Source: Shewanella surugensis
Lineage (GTDB): Bacteria; Pseudomonadota; Gammaproteobacteria; Enterobacterales; Shewanellaceae
Reading direction: 5' to 3'
Assembly: GCF_023284005.1 (NCBI RefSeq)
Contig: NZ_JAKIKS010000009.1
Location: 1-64,000, forward strand
Length of the DNA: 64,000 nt
The notes beneath the pieces are model-generated. The model was not told where the DNA came from. It worked only from the letters and a program-made list of their open reading frames with translations, and did not search any database. Below, piece after piece: positions 54,394-62,142 of this stretch; within the stretch, counting starts at the first letter, position 1; the number at the start of each line of letters is the position of its first letter. A program made the translations under genes and the position numbers.

Positions 54394-54577
54394 ATGGAAA
54401 CTCATAAGATAAGAATTAGCAATTTATCTAGGGAAGAACTAGCAGATTTATGGAAGCATTTATCACCCCCCCGAGTTAAATAAACTTATCTTCAGTAGTA
54501 ACAAGAAAGAAATGGATATTCTATTTGGACATATGTCTGAAAGAGGAGTTGTTGAGACAATACAATTATTAGATTAA
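54394..54577 (+). pseudogene. Small gene interrupted at a C7 tract (possibly phase-variable)
   Basis: From ATG 54394 the frame reads METHKIRISNLSREELADLWK, then reaches seven C's (54466–54472) and stops at 54481. Deleting one C continues as SPPELNKLIFSSNKKEMDILFG, MSERGVVETIQLLD to a stop at 54575, giving about 60 residues. The family is not recognised. A homopolymer slip makes a switch possible, but ordinary decay or a sequencing error is equally plausible. Region 54096–54393 shows no other gene. Confidence 0.55.
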
Positions 54578-54665
54578 AATACTCTCATTAAGGTATTAAG
54601 TTTACTGTCGAATCGTTTTATAAATAATATTTTTATATTTGCTCATTCGAGGCTAACAAAAAACA

Positions 54666-54886
54666 GTGTCAAATATTGATCGAAATTTGTTATTAAATAT
54701 TTTAAAGAGTTTGAATCCTGAACTCAGAGAAAAATTTTAAAATCGATGCCTATTGAACAAAGGAGAATGTTCTTAGAATTGTCAGAAGAAGAGTCGGAAA
54801 TGGTTGGCTGTCACTGCTCTAAAAGAAAAAGAAGAGGTTTTTCTGATAAAGCGGAAACTTGGATTATATGCCCTCTACGTGATTGA
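54666..54886 (+). pseudogene. Small Cys/His-containing gene with a frameshift
   Basis: GTG 54666 starts SNIDRNLLLNILKSLNPELREKF, which ends at a TAA near 54738. The neighbouring frame continues KSMPIEQRRMFLELSEEESEMVGCHCSKRKRRGFSD and KAETWIICPLRD to a stop at 54886. The joined protein is about 73 residues with CHC and a late Cys. Not recognised. A run AAAAATTTTAAAA at the break suggests a slip. It sits beside the C7-tract gene in a region of decay. Confidence 0.5.
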
Positions 54887-55033
54887 TTAATCTGGGTCGA
54901 AAAGTCTGATCACAAAGAGGGCTATTCGTTTAATTTTTTATCCATAAGTCAGGTTCATTAATTAATGAACAAATAGAGATGTGTCCTATTTTTACACGTA
55001 TTGTAAGCGGATCCCTATAGTGTTTACAAAACC

Positions 55034-56512
55034 TCAGAAGTCGATTTTTATTGTAGTATTCCCCCCGTTATTGCCAAATAAAATTTCTTTATTTCCATCA
55101 TTATCGATATCAATTATGACTGCTGATTCTGTTTGTATATTAGAATCAAAAGGGACATTTAACGTAGAAAAATATCCAAAACCGTCATTTAAAAGAATTT
55201 TATTTTCCCTTTCATAATTTGAAAAAACAATATCAGAAAAACCATCATTATTAACATCACCTACTGTAATACTTCTGGTTTTCCCTTCGGGCGACTGAGA
55301 GCTACGAGTAAAATGCCCCCCAGCATTAAGCCAAATATCGTTTGTAGTCAGTGAGGCATTTATAATGTCTAAATAACCATCACCATTTATATCTAAAATA
55401 GCAGAATCCATAACATTATCTAACCCCATTTTAGGTGTACTAGGGTTGTCAAGGGTAGTAAATTCGGCATTTCCATTATTAATTAAAAACATAGTTGCCG
55501 TTTCCCCATTGGCTACAATATCTATATTCCCATCATTGTTTATATCTGCTACTTCAACATCCCGAATACCTCTGCTGTAAGTGAGGTATCCGCCAATATT
55601 TAAAAAGTTCCCTTCACCATCATTTAGATAAACGAAAAGGCTATAGAGAGAACCTGAAGATAGACTATTACTGATAACTAAATCTATATTACCATCAAGG
55701 TCAAAATCAGCTAGTTTTAAGCTATTGGTATCATTCAAATACACACCGTTATCGATTTCACCTGACTTTATTAAATTACCAGAACCATCATTTAAAAATA
55801 TCAAATCTGGAGTGCCATGATTTGCGATAACCATATCTTGATAGCCATTATTGTTAATATCAGCGATGGCAATATCTCTAGTTTTATTAGGGTTAGGTAT
55901 AGTTTGTTTTAATTTTAAAAAGCTATTTTTTTGGTTTAAAAATACCTCATTATTACCATTTTCGTTTCCAAAAATTAAGTCGGCATAACCATCATTATTT
56001 AAATCTACAGTAACCATTGCTTTGGTATTATAATTTACAGTAGGTTTGAGAGTAAAGTTAGCCCCGCCATGTTCTATGTTTTCAATGACAATATCATTCC
56101 CATCTAAGATAACTTTTGCTTTGTCTATTTTTGCCGTTTTTTTGTTTACACAAATGATATTATCATCAATAAATGTGAATTCTCCATCTGAGGTATACGT
56201 ACCAGAAATTTTAGTAATGGTTATACTGTCATCAGCGTTAATAATACCGCTAAAGGAATCAATTTCTGTCCTACGATTACAAGACTCTGTGAAACCTGGA
56301 GCCTCTAAAATAATCTTTCCTGCTTCCAAATAAAATAAGTTTTCATTTTTTATCAAGATTGCATCACTATCATCAGCTTCCCAACCATTGATAGCTATTT
56401 TTGTCATTTCCAAATTTGAAAATCTGGAGGTTTTACTAATAGATATGTCGGCTGAGTTAGCATTAGCCATGTAAAATACACTAATCATAATCAATATTAT
56501 TAACTTTTTCAT
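55034..56512 (-). CDS. Secreted FG-GAP/VCBS-repeat protein
   Basis: About 492 residues from ATG 56512 (MKKLIILIMISVF). A signal peptide ends near NANSA, residue 19–20. The C-terminal two thirds is at least seven FG-GAP-like repeats: DLNNDGYADLIFGN, DINNNGYQDMVIAN, DFDLDGNIDLVISN, DINNDGNIDIVAN, DINGDGYLDIINAS, DVNNDGFSDIVFSN and DIDNDGNKEILFGN, each a calcium-binding DxDxDG loop. These make a beta-propeller like integrin alpha. The N-terminal ~150 residues are a different domain. Likely surface adhesion or ligand binding. Follows a small membrane protein gene by 24 bases. Confidence 0.8.
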   Translation of the reverse strand: MKKLIILIMISVFYMANANSADISISKTSRFSNLEMTKIAINGWEADDSDAILIKNENLFYLEAGKIILEAPGFTESCNRRTEIDSFSGIINADDSITITKISGTYTSDGEFTFIDDNIICVNKKTAKIDKAKVILDGNDIVIENIEHGGANFTLKPTVNYNTKAMVTVDLNNDGYADLIFGNENGNNEVFLNQKNSFLKLKQTIPNPNKTRDIAIADINNNGYQDMVIANHGTPDLIFLNDGSGNLIKSGEIDNGVYLNDTNSLKLADFDLDGNIDLVISNSLSSGSLYSLFVYLNDGEGNFLNIGGYLTYSRGIRDVEVADINNDGNIDIVANGETATMFLINNGNAEFTTLDNPSTPKMGLDNVMDSAILDINGDGYLDIINASLTTNDIWLNAGGHFTRSSQSPEGKTRSITVGDVNNDGFSDIVFSNYERENKILLNDGFGYFSTLNVPFDSNIQTESAVIIDIDNDGNKEILFGNNGGNTTIKIDF

Positions 56513-56535
56513 GAATGACCTCTTTAATTTAATAA

Positions 56536-56790
56536 TCATCTACTGAAGTTTATTGTTGAGATATAGTAAGTAGGTTGGGGGACTTTAGTCCCTGATATCG
56601 TCAAAGACCGATTGTTTCGGTTTTCTGTTTGAAAGTTGTCTTCTATTTTGGGTTCGAAATGATGTTCCGAATACCTATATTTTAAATCGAAAAATAACTC
56701 GAATAGTTGACTAGTCCATTGCATTACACCGATTAAGCTCAAGAGTGATATAACGAAGAAGTAACTATAAAGTTTATCAGTAAAAGCCAT
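56536..56790 (-). CDS. Small membrane protein upstream of the VCBS protein
   Basis: About 84 residues from ATG 56790 (MAFTDKLYSYFF). One transmembrane helix, around residues 7–25 (LYSYFFVISLLSLIGVM), and a polar tail of ~55 residues. Not recognised. The gene ends 24 bases before the VCBS gene start and is oriented the same way, so they form a two-gene unit; a membrane partner of the secreted propeller is a guess. Confidence 0.5.
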   Translation of the reverse strand: MAFTDKLYSYFFVISLLSLIGVMQWTSQLFELFFDLKYRYSEHHFEPKIEDNFQTENRNNRSLTISGTKVPQPTYYISTINFSR

Positions 56791-56871
56791 GATTACACCT
56801 TTACACCCATGTAGTCTGAGTATTAATTCATCAGAATATTGTGCTAATTTAACATTAAAAAAGATTAACAA

Positions 56872-57542
56872 ATCTGCTTTCTTGTAACGAAATATATAGA
56901 TGTTAGTTATTTGTACGCGAAAACAATTTGTTATTTACTTTGTGACATATTGTAAGCGATCAATATAGGATGGTATTGCAGGAGACGGCTTCGATTTGAG
57001 GTTTCTTTAATACAGAAATAACTTCCGTGTTTAAGAGCCCGTTCCGCAAAATATGTCCCTATACAACAGCCAGTTCAACATCCGTGTTTCTCGTTCATTG
57101 ACTCATGGCGTTGCCATATTCATCCTGCTTCTTGTTCATAACTAACAATGTTATTGTTCTTCTCCCTGCCTGTTTTACGTTATTTATTTCAACGAACTTC
57201 AGCCACTCCGATGGGGAACAAAGACAAAAGCAGGGTGTTTCTTCGATTTGAGGTGTTTTTGATACAGGGTCATAGAACTTATCAGGCGACCCATAATAAC
57301 TTGCATATACTTCAATCCATAAACCAGACTTAATTGACCTTTATTAAATTTGGTGATTGTTATGTCTAAGTTTTGTTTACAATAAATCAGTTTATTAGAT
57401 ACGTTGTATTTGTATGCCCAGAGTTCAGCACTAACATGAAATGTTTTAATGAACTATGAGTCTATCTGAAATACATGAATAATGCGGTAGGAGCAAACAT
57501 ATTCATGGCTCTTAATCTACCCCTCAATTAGAACTTATTTTT
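56872..57542. other. Intergenic region with repeat copy D and direct-repeat left copy
   Basis: No gene seen. 57166–57280 repeats the distal part of the structured repeat (CCTGTTTTACGTTATTTATT, CCACTCCGATGGGG, TTTCTTCGATTTGAGGTGTTTTTGATACAGGGTCAT). A short trace of the same end block lies near 56985–57010. 57290–57435 is the left copy of a ~130-bp direct repeat. Confidence 0.65.
57290..57435 (+). repeat. Direct repeat, left copy
   Basis: Shares CCCATAATAACTT, TTCAATCCATAAAC, the exact TTTGGTGATTGTTATG and the exact AATCAGTTTATTAGATA with 58943–59078. Both copies are in the same orientation and flank the choloylglycine-hydrolase-family gene. Confidence 0.7.
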
Positions 57543-58721
57543 TCAGTGTTTTTTTGCATTAATATCATCGGTCAAATCAATCGACTGATACTTATCAACA
57601 GGAATAGCATAATGCTGGTTATTTAATTGCGACATGTTTAGTTTATTAAGATCGACTTTAAATACTTGTGGTGAATCATATAAACGAACCAAATAAGTCA
57701 AACGGCTAAGATCAGTAACGGCTGCAAAGCGAGTACTTTCACAATGTTCATTTTTAGCATTTCGGCTGGTACCTAATGGTATATCAACGGTATTTAAAAT
57801 ATGAAAAGCTAAACCTATGACCTCTTCTGGATTTTTAGCTACATTAGAAAAGTTAGTCATCATAGCGGCGCGAACAAACCGAGCTTCCGACGTCGAGCTA
57901 CCAGGCAAATCAGAAAAACCACTGCCAGATGAACTTAAGTCGCAATAAAAGTTATTCCCTAATCCACGCAAATCAAGTGGCGTTATACCACTAAAGTTGT
58001 TCATGACATTCTCTTGCTGAAAAGCAATTTCAGGATCATTAGTCAGTACGCCAATCGGGTTCAAATCCGTAATAACTAACTTTCCCTTGATATATTCCAA
58101 GACAATGGCATTGCCTTCGCGATCGCGGACCGGAAAATGCGCCTTCATGACCTTTGGTAAATCAGCTGTGTAAGGATTTGAAACCCGATAGCCCTTGCTT
58201 GGATCCATGCTTGCTTTTAAGTTATTTTTTATCTTGCCGTTCGCGAGGTTGAGTTTATCGTATTGCAGCATATCAATGACATCCTGACAGCTCCCGCACA
58301 TGGATAAAATCCAATTAGGAAGATAGGGAAATAAAATTGTATTTGCATATTCCGCTTCGCACGGTTCCTGAAATTCACTTGTTCCAAGAGTCATATTTCC
58401 TGCAGTCAGTCCTTTTTCATTCAGTCCGTCAACGACAAAATCCTGCAGGTAGTCACTCATTGCAATAAAACTATATTGAGTAGTCCAGCTCAAAAGAGAG
58501 TCAGCACAAGGAACCCAAGAGTTAACTTTTAAGGTTAAATCATGTTGTTTACCGTTAAGATTTGTAACATCTGTTTTAATATCTTGGCTGTATGTATGAC
58601 CTGCATTTTGTAGATACATGGAAGGGGCAAATAGAAAAGGTAATTCTTGGGTCCGGGCTACAAATGTTTCACCTTTGCCATTGTCCAAGTTAAAATATTT
58701 CAAACTAAAATTAGTACACAT
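57543..58721 (-). CDS. Choloylglycine hydrolase-family Ntn hydrolase
   Basis: 392 residues beginning MCTNFSLKYF, so Cys2 can act as the N-terminal nucleophile once Met is removed, and there is no signal peptide. Other family marks: ARTQEL (Arg near residue 23), LTNDPEIAFQQENV (Asn near 227) and LPGSSTSEARFVRAA with the oxyanion and Arg contacts (~275–290). Homologues include bile-salt hydrolases, penicillin V acylases and N-acyl-homoserine-lactone acylases. The substrate is not deducible. The gene is flanked by ~130-bp direct repeats, suggesting cassette acquisition. Confidence 0.85.
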   Translation of the reverse strand: MCTNFSLKYFNLDNGKGETFVARTQELPFLFAPSMYLQNAGHTYSQDIKTDVTNLNGKQHDLTLKVNSWVPCADSLLSWTTQYSFIAMSDYLQDFVVDGLNEKGLTAGNMTLGTSEFQEPCEAEYANTILFPYLPNWILSMCGSCQDVIDMLQYDKLNLANGKIKNNLKASMDPSKGYRVSNPYTADLPKVMKAHFPVRDREGNAIVLEYIKGKLVITDLNPIGVLTNDPEIAFQQENVMNNFSGITPLDLRGLGNNFYCDLSSSGSGFSDLPGSSTSEARFVRAAMMTNFSNVAKNPEEVIGLAFHILNTVDIPLGTSRNAKNEHCESTRFAAVTDLSRLTYLVRLYDSPQVFKVDLNKLNMSQLNNQHYAIPVDKYQSIDLTDDINAKKH

Positions 58722-58942
58722 ATAATGTCCTTGAATATCATCGGCTAATGCTCAAATCCCTCCCTGTTATCACATTGATTACTAGGGCGCTGGAATATCA
58801 ATATTAGATGACACCTCAAAATATGTTATTACACATTATTACAGCTGGAACACCCCATTTGATGGGTTTGGTAATCTAGATAATCTGCACTAATTAGCCC
58901 GTTAACGGGCTGCTCTCTTCTTATAAAAAACTTATTAGCCTA

Positions 58943-59078
58943 CCCATAATAACTTATACATATTTCAATCCATAAACTTACCTTTATTAAGTTTGGTGAT
59001 TGTTATGATGAAGCCGCATTCGCAACAAATCAGTTTATTAGATATGCTGTGTAATCATATTTGCAGCCGTTCAGTGAT
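58943..59078 (+). repeat. Direct repeat, right copy
   Basis: Partner of 57290–57435 in the same orientation, about 1650 bases apart, with the choloylglycine-hydrolase gene between. Several exact blocks of 13–17 bases are shared; a ~9-base gap separates two blocks. Confidence 0.7.
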
Positions 59079-59256
59079 AGTCTACATAGACATATATGGA
59101 CGCTTCCGTTGAATTAAGCCATTAGTTCCCCTGTTAGGGCTTTCTTTGTCTTGGTATTTTTAATGTTCTTGCCTATTAGTTTGATGTTTATTGAGCGACT
59201 CTTTTCGCGATAATGCTGACATCATTCTTAAAAAGTATATCTAGGTTGAACGTGGG

Positions 59257-59615
59257 GTGGGCGGCTTTATTTATCATCTGCGGTGAGGCTAAGGTCGTGG
59301 ATTCCTATTCACACAGTGTATTGGATATTAAGCTTCGCTTAATGGAAGGTCGTGAGTTCCCACTCACACTGGGCCAAAAGGGGATCTACAGCAATCCCCT
59401 CTTGGAACACCTTTGCCGTCCCAGACGAAGTTAAGCACCTCAATATTTTATTAAAAGTCATCGCTATCGCCTCATATTCGCCATCCGTGGCTCAACTAAG
59501 GCTATCTCGGCATCCGTGCCTCACTCACACGATAACTGATAAAATATCTTCGGCAACTTCGATGGGGATCTTAAAACAAAGATAACAGCAGGGAGTTTCT
59601 TCGATTTTAGGTGTT
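59257..59615 (+). repeat. Structured repeat, copy B (forward)
   Basis: Same order as copy A: GTGGAT-TCCT-ATTCAC (59297–59312), ATTAAGC-TTC-GCTTAAT, GTGAGT-TCCC-ACTCAC (59352–59367), AGGGGAT-8 bases-ATCCCCT, and the distal CTTCGATGGGGATC block. It also holds a middle segment CGCCTCATATTCGCC and GGCTCAACTAAGGCTAT shared with copy C. Copy A has different sequence in that segment. Confidence 0.75.
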
Positions 59616-59685
59616 TTGATTAATACCACTACCTACATTCTAATTTTTCCAACATTGATTAAAGATCAAAGCGGGTGAATTGAGC

Positions 59686-60510
59686 TCAGCTTTTACATTC
59701 ATTGACCCAACTAAGGTGATTATCTTTGAAAATATCAACCCCTTTTTGGCGGATATTATCGATCCAATCATTAGCTGCTTTTGCACTGACATTAAAATGC
59801 TCAATGGCTGTTTGCTGCAAAATTCGGTGCTCGTTTCTTATGGTGGTGGGCATTAGTGCTGCATCATCTGTGTTGATGCACACAGTAATTGGGCCTTTGC
59901 GTAAGCCGAATTTATTATATTTCCCCCCTAAGGCAAGCCATGAGCTTTGAGGGGGATCCCAGCGGAAAATCGGGTGTTCATGGTAATGCTCAAAGCGGCC
60001 AATATAGATATTTGAGGTGGGACAAGCCTCTAAAATAATGCCTTTATCGGCGTAATGTTCCATGTTCCAATCTTGTATTGCCTCGAAAAGTGCTAACTCA
60101 GCACTGGAGACGGAATCAAAATAATGGCCTTGTTTTAAGCCAAATGTTTCATTGTGAGACGCTTGACTATGATTGTTCACTAAGCAGTCTACTTTAATCA
60201 AGGTGTCGCGATTTGCTAAGAAGCATTTATTGGTTAAATGAGCGAATAAATACCGATGCCAGAGTTTTATGTGTTCTTTTTGCCTATTCGCACTCAGTGG
60301 GCAAGTAAAATCCATGACCCAGTTTTTATACAGCGGATCAAATTCATTAATGTGGATAGCAGGTTGGTTATCTTGTTCGTAAAGATTGAGGGCGATAGGG
60401 CAATTTCGTCTAAGCTTCCATGCCTCATATAAGAGCTTAGGCTGCTTGGGATCACCAAGTGTTATGTTGATTCGTGTTTGTTCTATATTGGCCGTATTTT
60501 TTCGCGTCAT
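59686..60510 (-). pseudogene. rdrB: RdrB-like adenosine deaminase C-terminal fragment (RADAR remnant)
   Basis: 274 codons open. The C-terminal half has deaminase marks: IILEACPTSNIYIGRFEHYHEHPIFRW and VCINTDDAALMPTTIRNEHRILQQ, where TDD contributes a metal/substrate Asp. Earlier, LLYEAWKLRRNCPIALNLYE fits the region I know from RdrB of RADAR. The expected N-terminal HxH, HAGE and GHG metal/catalytic motifs are absent, so it cannot be active as it stands. The N-terminal piece lies in another frame at 60512–60646. I infer a large internal deletion in an originally ~800-residue gene. Confidence 0.7.
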
Positions 60511-60511
60511 G

Positions 60512-60646
60512 AAGTACGGTATACAGGTTACTGATTAATGTACTGCGGGCATTATTTTGCCAAAATTCGCTGCTATTATTGTCTTTATCATCTGACAGGT
60601 AATCATCAAGGTATTCTTCCTTGTCTAAATTCAATTCGTATTTCAT
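60512..60646 (-). pseudogene. N-terminal piece of the rdrB-like gene
   Basis: The minus-strand frame from ATG 60646 encodes MKYELNLDKEEYLDDYLSDD and SEFWQNNARSTLISNLYTVLHD, then leaves the deaminase fragment's frame close to 60510. It starts 12 bases after the SLATT gene stop, in the same operon. The frame continues to 60452 out of phase. I read it as the old start of the RdrB gene, kept after an internal deletion with a frameshift at the junction. Confidence 0.55.
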
Positions 60647-60657
60647 GACCTTCCTTA

Positions 60658-61248
60658 TTATTTTTTAATTTTTAGCCAGTTCATTACGCCTGTATTGGCA
60701 GTGTGATAGTCACCGACAATATCTTTGTGGGTTTGAATACGGTTTTGCTCTTCAAGTTGTGACAGTTTGCAGAGGATGTTGTCCTGCTCGATGTGAATAA
60801 AAGCCTCATCTTTTTGAACTATCGCGAGCTGGTATTCACGGATAAGTTGTTCAAGGTGTTCCCGCATTAAACGGTTACGGCTCCAGCCTCGGGTAAAGCC
60901 TGATAAATGATTGGCAAAGTAGGCCCAACAAAAGAGGGTGAGTCCGCCAACCGCAATTAAAGGGAGGTAAGCTTTTAATGCCGCTAAACAAATAAGAAAA
61001 GAGGGCAATATAATATCGACATGCTTTTCAAGCAGCATACCAAGAGTCGACAACACCACTAAGGGTAAGGAATAGGTGGCGATTTTTCTGGTGAGCTTAC
61101 TTCTCCAGCTAAAACGACGTTCTCGGTGTTTATATTGCTGTAAATAATAATCGAGTTCGGCATAGGCTTTATCATCCGCTATTGCTTGGGTGTTTATTCG
61201 CTTGTCTTCAATATCACTGGTACAGCGTAGGGATATTTTGCACTTCAT
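60658..61248 (-). CDS. SLATT-domain two-TM protein (RdrD-like)
   Basis: 196 residues. Layout is a cytosolic N-terminus with AYAELDYYLQQYKHRERRFSWRSK, two hydrophobic helices (residues ~62–82 and ~90–112), then FANHLSGFTRGWSRNRLMREHLEQLIREYQLAI, the SLATT C-terminal pattern. SLATT proteins are pore-type effectors or accessory subunits of nucleotide-signalling defence systems, and RADAR loci often carry one (RdrD). It is cotranscribed with the RdrB-like remnant, 12 bases apart. The ATPase RdrA is missing. Its own frame is intact. Confidence 0.7.
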   Translation of the reverse strand: MKCKISLRCTSDIEDKRINTQAIADDKAYAELDYYLQQYKHRERRFSWRSKLTRKIATYSLPLVVLSTLGMLLEKHVDIILPSFLICLAALKAYLPLIAVGGLTLFCWAYFANHLSGFTRGWSRNRLMREHLEQLIREYQLAIVQKDEAFIHIEQDNILCKLSQLEEQNRIQTHKDIVGDYHTANTGVMNWLKIKK

Positions 61249-61944
61249 TATTGTTATTCTCGGCTCGTTGCATGTGCTTTTTCTGTCTGAATGCGGTTTT
61301 TTATGCTTGTGCGTTATTCAAAATGGGTTTTCTTATTAAAATGACTGAAACACAAATTTTTAACCATAAACAAAAGGTTTACCCGCTAAATGTAACATAA
61401 TATACGGTAATTTAACTAGATGTGGTTCAAGAAAAAGTATGCTGGCAGATCATGGGACTTATTTGAAGCAGTGCACTGCTTTTGTTTTTAGATCCCCCCA
61501 TCGGAGTAACTTTAACTTTTCGATAAAAAATATTGTGATTAAAACAGGATGTTGAAAATAGCCTTAGTTGAGCCAAGGACGGCGAATATGAGGCGGTAGA
61601 TATTTTTGTTCATCGAAAATTGAAGTGAAATACTCCGCTGGGCGTTATGGTGGATGCAAGGAGGATAAGGACGAGCAGTCCTTCTTGCCCCAGTGTGGAT
61701 GGGAATCCACGAACTTAGCCTCACCGCAGGTGATAAGGATCCCGTTAAGCGAAGCTTAATATTCAAACTCCCTGTGTGAGTAGCCACTCACGACTTTAGC
61801 CTGCCGCAGGCAATGAATACTAATCAAGGTTAAAGTTTACAACAAACCATCCAAATACAAATACCCCTAACAAAAAAGGTGATATGTCTTCATTTGAAGA
61901 CGCGATATTTTCTAGTACTTTTGGGGGGATTAGGTATATAATCC
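61249..61944. other. Intergenic region with repeat copy C and upstream riboswitch leader
   Basis: No gene seen. Contains structured repeat copy C on the minus strand (61455–61815). GTCTTC-ATTT-GAAGAC at 61886–61901 is a small hairpin without a T-run. No rdrA homology was seen upstream of the SLATT gene. Confidence 0.55.
61455..61815 (-). repeat. Structured repeat, copy C (inverted)
   Basis: Read on the minus strand it has the same hairpin order: GTGAGT-GGCT-ACTCAC (61776–61791), TTAAGC-TTC-GCTTAA, GTGGAT-TCCC-ATCCAC (61695–61710), AAGGAC-TGCTC-GTCCTT, and a CTCCGATGGGGGGATC distal block. Hairpin sequences differ from A and B on both arms in matching ways. Opposite orientation to copies A and B, so the island is bracketed by inverted copies. 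Confidence 0.75.
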
Positions 61945-62078
61945 GGCCCGCCAAGGGGTGTCTTGTTATTTTTCCTAAAGAGTTTCGTTAAACTTAGAGG
62001 GTAAAAATAATCCTGACTGAGATGTTGACAACAAACCCTTAGAACCTGATCCGGCTTATACCGGCGTAGGAATGGGCC
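61945..62078 (+). promoter_or_regulatory. TPP riboswitch (THI element)
   Basis: GGGGTG at about 61955, CTGAGATG at 62018 and the diagnostic ACCCTTAGAACCTGATCCGG / ACCGGCGTAGGAATGG run (62035–62075) form the thiamine pyrophosphate aptamer. GGCCC (61945–61949) and GGGCC (62074–62078) can close the P1 helix. The P3 arm holds extra sequence. The next gene starts 65 bases later, so TPP probably represses translation. Confidence 0.95.
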
Positions 62079-62142
62079 AACATTCATTTCCCGAACGCTT
62101 TTTTATTGTGGCCGGATCTCATAATAATAAATTTGAGGTCCC

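Larger units (their letters stand above)
58722..59685. other. Intergenic region with direct-repeat right copy and repeat copy B
   Basis: No gene seen. A perfect palindrome AGCCCGTTAACGGGCT lies at 58896–58911. 58943–59078 is the right direct repeat, and 59257–59615 is structured repeat copy B, whose GTGAGT-TCCC-ACTCAC hairpin is at 59352–59367. Confidence 0.6.

Noticed and set aside
54981-55217. 78-codon plus-strand frame at 54981
   Set aside because: It is antisense to the calcium-binding FG-GAP coding sequence.
59213-59585. Open frames of 73 and 77 codons within repeat copy B
   Set aside because: They run through the structured repeat, and the frame is not kept in copies A or C.
53715-61810. 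Repeats as integron attC cassettes
   Set aside because: No consistent RYYYAAC/GTTRRRY core pairs and no regular cassette orientation; repeat spacing is irregular.
53715-61810. Repeats as a CRISPR array
   Set aside because: Units are ~350 bases, few, far apart and in both orientations.
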